Shown: positions 1 through 14,105 of the stretch, one piece after another
Layout of the letters: every line of letters begins with the position of its first letter
Position numbering within the stretch: the stretch's first letter is position 1
Source of the DNA: Dryocosmus kuriphilus
Taxonomy: Eukaryota > Arthropoda > Insecta > Hymenoptera > Cynipidae
Assembly (NCBI GenBank): GCA_038277395.1
Contig: CM076193.1
Coordinates: 178,166,711 to 178,230,710, forward strand
Length of the DNA stretch: 64,000 nt
Direction of reading: 5' to 3'
Position numbers and translations under genes: made by a program
Notes under the pieces: generated by a model
Seen by the model: the letters and a program-made list of their open reading frames with translations, nothing else
The model's database searches: none
Told to the model about the DNA's origin: nothing

Positions 1-839
1 CTACAAAACTAACATTTTATCATGCGCATTAAGAAAAATCATTCATAATTTTATACGAAAAGCAAAAAACGTTATACAATTTATATTTTATATTTTTTTT
101 ACAAAAAGTAGTGTCACCATAATGACGGGCATACATTTTCATTTCACACTAACGACATTCATTTTCGGAGGCTAATGACGAATAATAATGTCAATAAATA
201 TTTTATTCCATGTAGTCTACAAAATTAACATTTTTATTAAGTACATTAACAAAAAGCATTCATACTTTTACAGGAAATGCAAAAACACTATTCAATTCTT
301 ATCTTAAATCTTGTACAAAAATAGTGATACTATAATGATAGACATACATTCCGATTTCACACTAAGAATCTTCATTTTCGAAGGCTAATGACGAAATATG
401 ATGTCAGAAAATATTTTGTTTCATGTAGCTCAGGTTTTTAAAGACTGATATTTTTATCAAGTCAATTAAGAAAAAGTCATTCATGCTTTTATATGAAATG
501 CAAAAGCATTATGTCACTCATATTTTACATTTTTTTACAAAAAGTAGGGATACCATAATGTAAGGCATACATTTTCATTTCACATTAAGGATCTTCATTT
601 TTGGAGGCTAATGATGAAATATAATGTCAAAAAATATTTTGGTCGATCTAGCCTACAAAACTAACATTTTATCATGCGCATTAAGAAAAATCATTCATAA
701 TTTTATACGAAAAGCAAAAACGTTATACAATTTATATTTTATATTTTTTTTACAAAAAGTAGTGTCACCATAATGACGGGCATACATTTTCATTTCACAT
801 TAACGATCTTCATTTTCGGAGGCTAATGACGAATTATAA

Positions 840-3800
840 TGTCAATAAATATTCCGGTCCATGTTGCTTATGAACGTGTTTAATAACTGTTTATTAAGTA
901 CAATTAAGAAAAAGTCATTCATTCTCTTATATGAACTGCAAAAACATTATGCAATTCATATTTTGCATTTGTTTACAAAAAGTAGTGATACCATAATGAC
1001 GGGCATTCATTTTTATTTCACACTAACGATATTCATTTTCGGAGGCTAATGACGAAAAAAAATGTCAGTAAATATTTGGTCCATGTAGCCTACAAAACTA
1101 ACATTTTTATCGAGTGCATTAAGAAAAGTCATTCATAATTTTATATAGAAAGCAAAAACGTTATACAATTCATATTTTATATTTTTTTTACAAAAAGTAG
1201 TGATACCATAATGACGAGCATTCATTTTCATTTCGCAGTAACGATATTCATTTTCGGAGGCTAATGACGAAAAACAATGTCAATAAATATTTTGGTCCAT
1301 GTAGCCTACAAAACTAACATTTTTGTCATGTACATTAAGAATAATCATTCATACATTTATGTAAAAAGCAAAAACATTATGCAATTCATATTTTACATTT
1401 TTTTATTACAAAAAGTAGTGATACCATAATGGCAGGCATACATTTTCATTTCACATTAACGATCTTCATTTTCGGAGGCTAATGACGAATTATAATGTCA
1501 ATAAATATTCCGGTCCATGTTGCTTATGAACGTGTTTAATAACTGTTTATTAAGTACAATTAAGAAAAAGTCATTCATTCTCTTATATGAACTGCAAAAA
1601 CATTATGCAATTCATATTTTGCATTTGTTTACAAAAAGTAGTGATACCATAATGACGGGCATTCATTTTTATTTCACACTAACGATATTCATTTTCGGAG
1701 GCTAATGACGAAAAGAAATGTCAGTAAATATTTGGTCCATGTAGCCTACAAAACTAACATTTTTATCGAGTGCATTAAGAAAAGTCATTCATAATTTTAT
1801 ATAGAAAGCAAAAACGTTATACAATTCATATTTTATATTTTTTTTTACAAAAAGTAGTGATACAATAATGACGAGCATTCATTTTCATTTCGCAGTAACG
1901 ATATTCATTTTCGGAGGCTAATGACGAAAAACAATGTCAATAAATATTTTGGTCCATGTAGCCTACAAAACTAACATTTTTGTCATGTACATTAAGAATA
2001 ATCATTCATACATTTATGTAAAAAGCAAAAACATTATGCAATTCATATTTTACATTTTATTACAAAAAGTAGTGATACCATAATGGCAGGCATACATTTT
2101 CATTTCACATTAACGATCTTCATTTTCGGAGGCTAATGACGAATTATAATGTCAATAAATATTCCGGTCCATGTTGCTTATGAACGTGTTTAATAACTGT
2201 TTATTAAGTACAATTAAGAAAAAGTCATTCATTCTCTTATATGAACTGCAAAAACATTATGCAATTCATATTTTGCATTTGTTTACAAAAAGTAGTGATA
2301 CCATAATGACGGGCATTCATTTTTATTTCACACTAACGATATTCATTTTCGGAGGCTAATGACGAAAAAAAATGTCAGTAAATATTTCGTCCATGTAGCC
2401 TACAAAACTAACATTTTTATCGAGTGCATTAAGAAAAGTCATTCATAATTTTATATTGAAAGCAAAAACGTTATACAATTCATATTTTTATATTTTTTTT
2501 ACAAAAAGTAGTGATACCATAATGACGAGCATTCATTTTCATTTCGCAGTAACGATATTCATTTTCGGAGGCTAATGACGAAAAACAATGTCAATAAATA
2601 TTTTGGTCCATGTAGCCTACAAAACTAACATTTTTGTCATGTACATTAAGAATAATCATTCATACATTTATGTAAAAAGCAAAAACATTATGCAATTCAT
2701 ATTTTATATTTTTTTTACAAAAAGTAGTGTCACCATAATGACGGGCATACATTTTCATTTCACATTAACGATCTTCATTTTCGGAGGCTAATGACGAATT
2801 ATAATGTCAATAAATATTCCGGTCCATGTTGCTTATGAACGTGTTTAATAACTGTTTATTAAGTACAATTAAGAAAAAGTCATTCATTCTCTTATATGAA
2901 CTGCAAAAACATTATGCAATTCATATTTTGCATTTGTTTACAAAAAGTAGTGATACCATAATGACGGGCATTCATTTTTATTTCACACTAACGATATTCA
3001 TTTTCGGAGGCTAATGACGAAAAAAAATGTCAGTAAATATTTGGTCCATGTAGCCTACAAAACTAACATTTTTATCGAGTGCATTAAGAAAAGTCATTCA
3101 TAATTTTATATAGAAAGCAAAAAAAAACGTTATACAATTCATATTTTATATTTTTTTTTACAAAAAGTAGTGATACAATAATGACGAGCATTCATTTTCA
3201 TTTCGCAGTAACGATATTCATTTTCGGAGGCTAATGACGAAAAACAATGTCAATAAATATTTTGGTCCATGTAGCCTACAAAACTAACATTTTTGTCATG
3301 TACATTAAGAATAATCATTCATACATTTATGTAAAAAGCAAAAACATTATGCAATTCATATTTTACATTTTATTACAAAAAGTAGTGATACCATAATGGC
3401 AGGCATACATTTTCATTTCACATTAACGATCTTCATTTTCGGAGGCTAATGACGAATTATAATGTCAATAAATATTCCGGTCCATGTTGCTTATGAACGT
3501 GTTTAATAACTGTTTATTAAGTACAATTAAGAAAAAGTCATTCATTCTCTTATATGAACTGCAAAAACATTATGCAATTCATATTTTGCATTTGTTTACA
3601 AAAAGTAGTGATACCATAATGACGGGCATTCATTTTTATTTCACACTAACGATATTCATTTTCGGAGGCTAATGACGAAAAAAAATGTCAGTAAATATTT
3701 CGTCCATGTAGCCTACAAAACTAACATTTTTATCGAGTGCATTAAGAAAAGTCATTCATAATTTTATATTGAAAGCAAAAACGTTATACAATTCATATTT

Positions 3801-5430
3801 TATATTTTTTTTACAAAAAGTAGTGATACCATAATGACGAGCATTCATTTTCATTTCGCAGTAACGATATTCATTTTCGGAGGCTAATGACGAAAAACAA
3901 TGTCAAATAAATATTTTGGTCCATGTAGCCTACAAAACTAACATTTTTGTCATGTACATTAAGAATAATCATTCATACATTTATGTAAAAAGCAAAAATA
4001 TTATGCAATTCATATTTTATATTTTTTTTACAAAAAGTAGTGTCACCATAATGACGGGCATACATTTTCATTTCACATTAACGATCTTCATTTTCGGAGG
4101 CTAATGACGAATTATAATGTCAATAAATATTCCGGTCCATGTTGCTTATGAACGTGTTTAATAACTGTTTATTAAGTACAATTAAGAAAAAGTCATTCAT
4201 TCTCTTATATGAACTGCAAAAACATTATGCAATTCATATTTTGCATTTGTTTACAAAAAGTAATGATACCATAATGACGGGCATTCATTTTTATTTCACA
4301 CTAACGATATTCATTTTCGGAGGCTAATGACGAAAAAAAAATGTCAGTAAATATTTGGTCCATGTAGCCTACAAAACTAACATTTTTATCGAGTGCATTA
4401 AGAAAAGTCATTCATAATTTTATATAGAAAGCAAAAACGTTATACAATTCATATTTTATATTTTTTTTTTACAAAAAGTAGTGATACCATAATGACGAGC
4501 ATTCATTTTCATTTCGCAGTAACGATATTCATTTTCGGAGGCTAATGACGAAAAACAATGTCAATAAATATTTTGGTCCATGTAGCCTACAAAACTAACA
4601 TTTTTGTCATGTACATTAAGAATAATCATTCATACATTTATGTAAAAAGCAAAAACATTATGCAATTCATATTTTACATTTTATTACAAAAAGTAGTGAT
4701 ACCATAATGGCAGGCATACATTTTCATTTCACATTAACGATCTTCATTTTCGGAGGCTAATGACGAATTATAATGTCAATAAATATTCCGGTCCATGTTG
4801 CTTATGAACGTGTTTAATAACTGTTTATTAAGTACAATTAAGAAAAAGTCATTCATTCTTTTATATGAACTGCAAAAACATTATGCAATTCATATTTTGC
4901 ATTTGTTTACAAAAAGTAGTGATACCATAATGACGGGCATTCATTTTTATTTCACACTAACGATATTCATTTTCGGAGGCTAATGACGAAAAAAAATGTC
5001 AGTAAATATTTGGTCCATGTAGCCTACAAAACTAACATTTTTATCGAGTGCATTAAGAAAAGTCATTCATAATTTTATATTGAAAGCAAAAACGTTATAC
5101 AATTCATATTTTATATTTTTTTTACAAAAAGTAGTGATACCATAATGACGAGCATTCATTTTCATTTCGCAGTAACGATATTCATTTTCGGAGGCTAATG
5201 ACGAAAAACAATGTCAATAAATATTTTGGTCCATGTAGCCTACAAAACTAACATTTTTGTCATGTACATTAAGAAAATCATTCATACATTTTTGTAAAAA
5301 GCAAAAACATTATGCAATTCATATTTTATATTTTTTTTACAAAAAGTAGTGTACCATAATGACGGGCATACATTTTCATTTCACATTAACGATCTTCATT
5401 TTCGGAGGCTAATGACGAATATAATGTCAA
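840..5430. repeat. Higher-order satellite block I (trimer, dimer of trimers)
   Basis: One monomer class, recognisable by ttgcttatgaacgtgtttaa, recurs near 861, 1517, 2171, 2826, 3484, 4139 and 4795, a period of 654-658 bp (three monomers). Linked variants then alternate along the block. Units with atattgaaagc (2457, 3768, 5077) carry a following monomer with gtgtcacc or gtgtacc and gacgggc (2702, 4016, 5322). Units with atatagaaagc carry gtgatacc and ggcaggc (2048, 3361, 4675). This makes a six-monomer unit of about 1.31 kb from about 2.0 kb onward. Near-identity between copies implies recent amplification. Confidence 0.9.
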
Positions 5431-8400
5431 TAAATATTCCGGTCCATGTTGCTTATGAACGTTTTTAATAACTGTTTATTAAGTACAATTAAGAAAAAGT
5501 CATTCATTTCATTCTTTATATGAAATGCAAAAACATTATGCAATTCATATTTTGCATTTTTTTACAAAAAGTAATGATACCCATAATGACGGGCATACAT
5601 TTTTATTTCACATTAACGACCTTCATTTTCGGAGGCTAATGATGAAAAAAAATGTCAAAAAATTTTTGGTCCATGTACCTACAAAACTAACATTTTTATC
5701 GAGTGCATTAAGAAAAGTCATTCATAACTCCTACACGAAAAGCAAAAACGTTATACAATTCATATTTTATATTTTTTTTAGAAAAAGTAGTGATACCATA
5801 ATGACGGCATACATTTTCATTTAACAGTAACGATATTCATTTTCGGTGGCTAGTGACGTAAAAATAATGTCAATAAATATTTTGGTCCATGTAGCCTACA
5901 AAATTAACATTTTTATCAAGTACATTAAGAAAAAGTCATTCATACTTTTACAGGAAATGCAAAAAAAACATTATTCAATTCTTATCTTAAATTTTATTAC
6001 AAAAATAGTGACGAAAAACAATGTGAATAAAAATTTTGGTCCATGTAGCCTACAAAACTAACTTTTTTGTCATGATACTATAATGATAGCATACATTTCC
6101 GATTTCACATTAATAATCTTCATTTTCGAAGGCTAATGACGAAAATATGATGTCAGATAAATATTTTGTTTCATGTAGCTCAGGTTTTTAAAGAACTGAT
6201 ATTTTTATCAAGTACAATTAAGAAAAAGTCATTCATTCTCTTATATGAACTGCAAAAACATTATGCAATTCATATTTTGCATTTTTTTACAAAAAGTAGT
6301 GATACCATAATGACGGGCATACATTTTCAATTTCACATTAACGATATTCATTTTCGGAGGCTAATGATGAAAAAAAATGTCAGTAAAGATTTTTGGTCAT
6401 GTAGCCTACAAAACTAACATTTTTATCGAGTGCATTAAGAAAAGTCATTCATACTTTTATATAGAAAGCAAAAACGTTTATACAATTCATATTTTATATT
6501 TTTTTAGAAAAAGTAGTGATACCATAATGACGGCATACATTTTCATTTAACAGTAACGATATTCATTTTCGGAGGCTAATGACGAAAAACAATGTGAATA
6601 AATATTTTGGTCCATGTAGCCTACAAAACTAACATTTTTGTCAAGTACATTAAGAAAAATCATTCATACTTATTAAAAAGCAAAAACATTATGCAATTCA
6701 TATTTAAATTTTTTACAAAAAGTAGTGATACCATAATGACGGGCATACATTTTCATTTCACATTAACGATCTTCATTTTCGGAGGCTAATGACGAATTAT
6801 AATGTCAAAAATATTTTGTTTCATGTAGCTCATGAACGTTTTTAATAACTGATATTTTTATTAAGTACAATTAAGAAAAAGTCATTCATGCTTTTATATG
6901 AAATGCAAAAACATTATGTCAATTCATATTTTGCATTTTTTTACAAAAAGTAGTGATACCATAATGTGAGGCATACATTTTTATTTCACACTAACGACCT
7001 TCATTTTCGGAGGCTAATGATGAAATAAATGTCAAAAATTTTTGGTCTACGTACAAAAATAACATTTTTACCATGTAGCCTAAGTGTTTCAAAACTAACA
7101 TTTTTATCAAGTACATTTTTAAGAAAAATTTTGGTCCATGTCATTCATACATTTTATGTATACGAAATGCAAAAACATTATTTTCATGTCAATAAATATT
7201 CATATTTTATATTTTTTTACAAAAGAAGTAGTGATACCATAATGACGGGCATATTTTGCATTTTTTCAGTAACACCATAACGATTCATTTATTTTAACGA
7301 TATTCATTTTCGAGGCTAATGACGAAAAAAAAAAATATTTGGTCCATGTGTCAAATAAATATTTTTTGGTCCATGTAGCCTATAGAAAGCAAAAACGTTA
7401 TACAATTCAAATTTTTGGAGGCTAACAAATGTATTAGCCTACGTGTTTCAAGTACATTAAGAAAAAAATTTTATCATTATATACTTAGTGTTATAATGAC
7501 GGAAATGCAATTAATTTCCCTTGGCTAGTGACGTAACATAATGTCAATAAATATTTTTCAATTCATTTTTATATTAAGAAAAAATATTTTTTTTTACAAA
7601 AAGTAGTGATACATACATGCGCATTAAGAAAAAATCAATTCATAATTTTATAGAAAAGCAAAAACTTTATACAATCACTCATATTTTATTTTTTTTGAGA
7701 CATAATAAAACATAAATTCAATATGGACATACATTTTCATTTCACACTAACGATCTTCATTTTCGAAGGCTAATGACGAGTAACCATATAATGTCAACTA
7801 AAATATTTTGTTTCATGTAGCTCACATTTTTTAAAGACTGAACAGGAAATTTTTATCAAGTACAATTAAGAAAAAGTCATTCATGCTTTTATATGAAATG
7901 CAAAAGCATTATGTCACTCATATTTTAAGAAAAAGTCATTTTTTTACAAAAAGTAGTGATACCATAATGTGAGGCATACATTTTCAATTTCACATTAACG
8001 ACCTTCATTTTCGGAGGCTAATGATGAAATACAGTGTCAAAGATTGTCTTTTGGTCATTTGTACCTTACGTTTTCAAAAATAACATTTTTATCAAGTACA
8101 GTAAAGAAAAATCATTCATACTCCTACACGAAATGCAGAAAAATTGTGCGATTCATACTTTTTTTATATTTTTTTAGAAAAAGTAGTGTTACCATAATGA
8201 CGGGCATACATTTTCATTTAACACTAACGATATTAATTTTCCATCATTTTCGGATGGCTATGATAACGAAAGTGTCATTTTTAATGTGGCTAGTGACGTA
8301 AGAAAAACATAATGTCAGAAAAAATAAATATTTTGGTCCATGTAGCCTACAAAATTAACATTTTTGTAAGTACATTAAGATTAAGTACATTAAGAAAAAG

Positions 8401-8990
8401 CATTCATACTTTTACAGGAAATGCAAAAAAAAACACTTATTCAATTCTTATTTTAAATTTTGTACAAAAATGTAGTGATACTATAATGATAGACATACAT
8501 TTTTCGATTTCACACTAATAATCTTCATTTTCGAAGGCTAATGACGTCAAAAAAATATGATGTCAGAAAATATTATTGTTGTTTCATGTAGCTCAGGTTT
8601 TTAAAGACTGATATTTTTATCAATAACAATTAAGAAAAAGTCATTCATGCTTTTATATGAAATGCAAAAACATTATGTCACTCATATTTTACATTTTTTT
8701 ACAAAAAGTAGTGATACCATAATGTGAGGCATACATTTTCAATTTCACATTAACGACCTTCATTTTCGGAGGCTAATGACGAAAAATACATGTCAAAAAT
8801 ATTGTTTGGTCACGTACCTTACGTGTTTCAAAAATAACATTTTTATCAAGTACAGTAAGAAAAATCATTCATACTCCTACACGAAATGCAGAAAAATTGT
8901 GCGATTCATATTTTATATTTGTTTAGAAAGAGTAGTGTTACCATAATGACGGGCATACACATTTTCATGTAACACTAACGATATTAATTT
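5431..8990. repeat. Scrambled satellite monomers between the two ordered blocks
   Basis: Monomers here are diverged, with indels and out-of-order pieces. At 7,030-7,700 the conserved blocks appear truncated and reshuffled, for example two copies of the ggtccatg block close together and monomers lacking the ttttcggaggctaatgacg end. From about 8,000 the classes typical of block II resume. This is where the homogenised arrays meet and unequal exchange has not tidied the sequence. The first ~650 bp of the window also resembles block-II classes more than block I. Confidence 0.8.
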
Positions 8991-11900
8991 CCCGTGGCTA
9001 GTGACATAACATAATGTCAATAAATATTTTGGTCCATGTAGCCTACAAAATTAACATTTTTATTAAGTACATTAAGAAAAAGCATTCATACTTTTACAGG
9101 AAATGCAAAAACACTATTCAATTCTTATCTTAAATTTTGTACAAAAATAGTGATACTATAATGATAGACATACATTCCGATTTCACACTAAGAATCTTCA
9201 TTTTTTTCGAAGGCTAATGACGAAATATGATGTCAGAAAATATGCTTTTGTTTCATGTAGCTCAGGTTTTTTAAAGACTGATATTTTTATCAAGTCAATT
9301 AAGAAAAAGTCATTATACCATGCTTTTATATGAAATGCAAAAGCATTATGTCACTCATATTTTACATTTTTTTACAAAAAGTAGTGATACCATAATGTGA
9401 GGCATACATTTTCAATTTCACATTAACGACCTTCATTTTCGGAGGCTAATGATGAAATACAGTGTCAAAAGATTTTTTGGTCTACGTACCTTACGTGTTT
9501 CATTAAAAACTAACATTTTTATCAAGTACAGTAAGAAAAAACATTTTTATACAGTAAGAAAAATCATTACTCCTACACGAAATGCTGAAAAATTGTGCGA
9601 TTCATATTTTATATTTGTTTAGAAAGAGTAGTGTTACCATAATGACGGGCATACATTTTCATGTAACACTAACGATATTAATTTCCCGTGGCTAGTGACG
9701 TAACATAATGTCAATAAATGTTTTGGTCCATGTAGCCTACAAAATTAACATTTGTATTAAGTACATTAAGAAAAAGCATTCATACTTTTACAGGAAATGC
9801 AAAAACACTATTCAATTCTTATCTTAAATTTTGTACAAAAATAGTGATACTATAATGATAGACATACATTCCGATTTCACACTACTAACAATCTTCATTT
9901 TCGAAGGCTAATGACGAAATATGATGTCAGAAAATATTTTGTTTCATGTAGCTCAGGTTTTTAAAGACTGATATTTTTATCAATTCAATTAAGAAAAAGT
10001 CATTCATGCTTTTATATGAAATGCAAAAGCATTATGTCACTCATATTTTACATTTTTTTACAAAAAGTAGTGATACCATAATGTGAGGCATACATTTTCA
10101 ATTTCACATTAACGACCTTCATTTTCGGAGGCTAATGATGAAATACAGTGTCAAAAGATTGTTTGGTCTACGTACCTTACGTGTTTCAAAAATAACATTT
10201 TTATCAAGTACAGTAAGAAAAAATCATTCATACTCCTACACGAAATGCAGAAAAATTGTGCGATTCATATTTTATATTTGTTTAGAAAGAGTAGTGTTAC
10301 CATAATGACGGGCATACATTTTCATGTAACACTAACGATATTAATTTCCCGTGGCTAGTGACGTAACATAATGTCAATAAATATTTGGTCCATGTAGCCT
10401 ACAAAATTAACATTTGTATTAAGTACATTAAGAAAAAGCATTCATACTTTTACAGGAAATGCAAAAACACTATTGAATTCTTATCTTAAATTTTGTACAA
10501 AAATAGTGATACTATAATGATAGACATACATTCCGATTTCACACTAATAATCTTCATTTTCGAAGGCTAATGACGAAATATGATGTCAGAAAATATTTTG
10601 TTTCATGTAGCTCAGGTTTTTAAAGACTGATATTTTTATCAATTCAATTAAGAAAAAGTCATTCATGCTTTTATATGAAATGCAAAAGCATTATGTCACT
10701 CATATTTTACATTTTTTTACAAAAAGTAGTGATACCATAATGTGAGGCATACATTTTCAATTTCACATTAACGACCTTCATTTTCGGAGGCTAATGATGA
10801 AATACAGTGTCAAAAGATTGTTTGGTCTACGTACCTTGCGTGTTTCAAAAATAACATTTTTATCAAGTACAGTAAGAAAAATCATTCATACTCCTACACG
10901 AAATGCAGAAAAATTGTGCGATTCATATTTTATATTTGTTTAGAAAGAGTAGTGTTACCATAATGACGGGCATACATTTTCATGTAACACTAACGATATT
11001 AATTTCCCGTGGCTAGTGACATAACATAATGTCAATAAATATTTTGGTCCATGTAGCCTACAAAATTAACATTTTTATTAAGTACATTAAGAAAAAGCAT
11101 TCATACTTTTACAGGAAATGCAAAAACACTATTCAATTCTTATCTTAAATTTTGTACAAAAATAGTGATACTATAATGATAGACATACATTCCGATTTCA
11201 CACTAAGAATCTTCATTTTCGAAGGCTAATGACGAAATATGATGTCAGAAAATATTTTTGTTTCATGTAGCTCAGGTTTTTAAAGACTGATATTTTTATC
11301 AAGTCAATTAAGAAAAAGTCATTCATGCTTTTATATGAAATGCAAAAGCATTATGTCACTCATATTTTACATTTTTTTACAAAAAGTAGTAGTGATACCA
11401 TAATGTGAGGCATACATTTTCAATTTCACATTAACGACCTTCATTTTCGGAGGCTAATGATGAAATACAGTGTCAAAAGATTTTTTGGTCTACGTACCTT
11501 ACGTGTTTCAAAACTAACATTTTTATCAAGTACAGTAAGAAAAATCATTCATACTCCTACACGAAATGCAGAAAAATTGTGCGATTCATATTTTATATTT
11601 GTTTAGAAAGAGTAGTGTTACCATAATGACGGGCATACATTTTCATGTAACACTAACGATATTAATTTCCCGTGGCTAGTGACGTAACATAATGTCAATA
11701 AATGTTTTGGTCCATGTAGCCTACAAAATTAACATTTGTATTAAGTACATTAAGAAAAAGCATTCATACTTTTACAGGAAATGCAAAAACACTATTCAAT
11801 TCTTATCTTAAATTTTGTACAAAAATAGTGATACTATAATGATAGACATACATTCCGATTTCACACTAACAATCTTCATTTTCGAAGGCTAATGACGAAA

Positions 11901-13650
11901 TATGATGTCAGAAAATATTTTGTTTCATGTAGCTCAGGTTTTTAAAGACTGATATTTTTATCAATTCAATTAAGAAAAAGTCATTCATGCTTTTATATGA
12001 AATTCAAAAGCATTATGTCACTCATATTTTACATTTTTTTACAAAAAGTAGTGATACCATAATGTGAGGCATACATTTTCAATTTCACATTAACGACCTT
12101 CATTTTCGGAGGCTAATGATGAAATACAGTGTCAAAAGATTGTTTGGTCTACGTACCTTACGTGTTTCAAAAATAACATTTTTATCAAGTACAGTAAGAA
12201 AAATCATTCATACTCCTACACGAAATGCAGAAAAATTGTGCGATTCATATTTTATATTTGTTTAGAAAGAGTAGTGTTACCATAATGACGGGCATACATT
12301 TTCATGTAACACTAACGATATTAATTTCCCGTGGCTAGTGACGTAACATAATGTCAATAAATATTTTGGTCCATGTAGCCTACAAAATTAACATTTGTAT
12401 TAAGTACATTAAGAAAAAGCATTCATACTTTTACAGGAAATGCAAAAACACTATTCAATTCTTATCTTAAATTTTGTACAAAAATAGTGATACTATAATG
12501 ATAGACATACATTCCGATTTCACACTAACAATCTTCATTTTCGAAGGCTAATGACGAAATATGATGTCAGAAAATATTTTGTTTCATGTAGCTCAGGTTT
12601 TTAAAGACTGATATTTTTATCAATTCAATTAAGAAAAAGTCATTCATGCTTTTATATGAAATTCAAAAGCATTATGTCACTCATATTTTACATTTTTTTA
12701 CAAAAAGTAGTGATACCATAATGTGAGGCATACATTTTCAATTTCACATTAACGACCTTCATTTTCGGAGGCTAATGATGAAATACAGTGTCAAAAGATT
12801 GTTTGGTCTACGTACCTTACGTGTTTCAAAAATAACATTTTTATCAAGTACAGTAAGAAAAATCATTCATACTCCTACACGAAATGCAGAAAAATTGTGC
12901 GATTCATATTTTATATTTGTTTAGAAAGAGTAGTGTTACCATAATGACGGGCATACATTTTCATGTAACACTAACGATATTAATTTCCCGTGGCTAGTGA
13001 CATAACATAATGTCAATAAATATTTTGGTCCATGTAGCCTACAAAATTAACATTTTTATTAAGTACATTAAGAAAAAGCATTCATACTTTTACAGGAAAT
13101 GCAAAAACACTATTCAATTCTTATCTTAAATTTTGTACAAAAATAGTGATACTATAATGATAGACATACATTCCGATTTCACACTAACAATCTTCATTTT
13201 CGAAGGCTAATGACGAAATATGATGTCAGAAAATATTTTGTTTCATGTAGCTCAGGTTTTTAAAGACTGATATTTTTATCAAGTCAATTAAGAAAAAGTC
13301 ATTCATGCTTTTATATGAAATGCAAAAGCATTATGTCACTCATATTTTACATTTTTTTACAAAAAGTAGTGATACCATAATGTGAGGCATACATTTTCAA
13401 TTTCACATTAACGACCTTCATTTTCGGAGGCTAATGATGAAATACAGTGTCAAAAGATTTTTTGGTCTACGTGCCTTACGTGTTTCAAAACTAACATTTT
13501 TATCAAGTACAGTAAGAAAAATCATTCATACTCCTACACGAAATGCAGAAAAATTGTGCGATTCATATTTTATATTTGTTTAGAAAGAGTAGTGTTACCA
13601 TAATGACGGGCATACATTTTCATGTAACACTAACGATATTAATTTCCCGT
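8991..13650. repeat. Higher-order satellite block II (trimer, trimer of trimers)
   Basis: The marker cccgtggctagtgac recurs near 8991, 9667, 10345, 11005, 11667 and 12325 and in modified form near 12985 and 13646, a period of about 660 bp. A nine-monomer super-period of about 1.98-2.02 kb lies over it. Units beginning near 8998, 11018 and 13000 share gtgacataac, acatttttatt and atcaagtcaatt. The two units between them share gtgacgtaac, acatttgtatt and atcaattcaatt. The ggtctacgtacc monomer follows the same rhythm (agattttttgg with aaactaac versus agattgtttgg with aaaataac). Confidence 0.9.
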
Positions 13651-14105
13651 GGCTAATGACGTAAAATAATGTCAATAAATATTTTGGTCCATGTAGCCTA
13701 CAAAACTCACATTTTTATGAAGCGCATTAAGAAAAATCGTTCATAATTTTATGTGAAAAGCAAAAACCTTGTACAATTCATATTTTATGTTGTTAAAAAA
13801 AAAGTAAGGATACCATAATGACGGGCATACATTTTCATGTCACACTATCGATGTTCATTTCCGGAGGCTAATGACGAAAAATAATGTCAATATATATTTT
13901 GATCCATGTAGCTTATGTGTTTAAAAACTAACATTTTTATTAATTACATTAAGAAAAACCATTCATCACTTTTACACGAGATGCAAAAATATTATGCAAT
14001 TCATATTTTACATTTTTTTACAAAAAGTAGTGACACCATAATGACAGGAATAGAATTTCATTTCACGTTAACAATTTTCGTTTGCGGAGGTTAATAATTG
14101 TCAGT

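Larger units (their letters stand above)
1..14105. repeat. Tandem satellite array, ~218-bp monomer
   Basis: About 64 head-to-tail AT-rich monomers. Each carries the same ordered blocks: catgtagcctacaaaa, aagaaaaagtcattcat, acaaaaagtagtgatacca, and ttttcggaggctaatgacg at the end. The array starts before the window and stops near 14,105, where the last block decays to tttgcggaggttaataattg. Monomers fall into three classes that alternate in fixed order throughout, so the working unit is a trimer. The many short ORFs in the array, including seven near-identical 62-codon ones, are by-products of the repeat. A centromeric or pericentromeric location is inference. Confidence 0.97.

Noticed and set aside
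861..4983. Seven near-identical 62-codon ORFs, as a possible small gene family
   Set aside because: They recur at exactly the trimer period, overlap satellite blocks conserved in non-coding monomers, and no start context or conservation beyond the DNA repeat supports translation.
1..14105. CENP-B box in the satellite
   Set aside because: The conserved ttcggaggctaatgacg resembles it at the first bases only; the required A and CGGG positions do not match.
1..14105. CRISPR-like array from the regular repeats
   Set aside because: There are no unique spacers between repeats; monomers are contiguous and the genome is eukaryotic.
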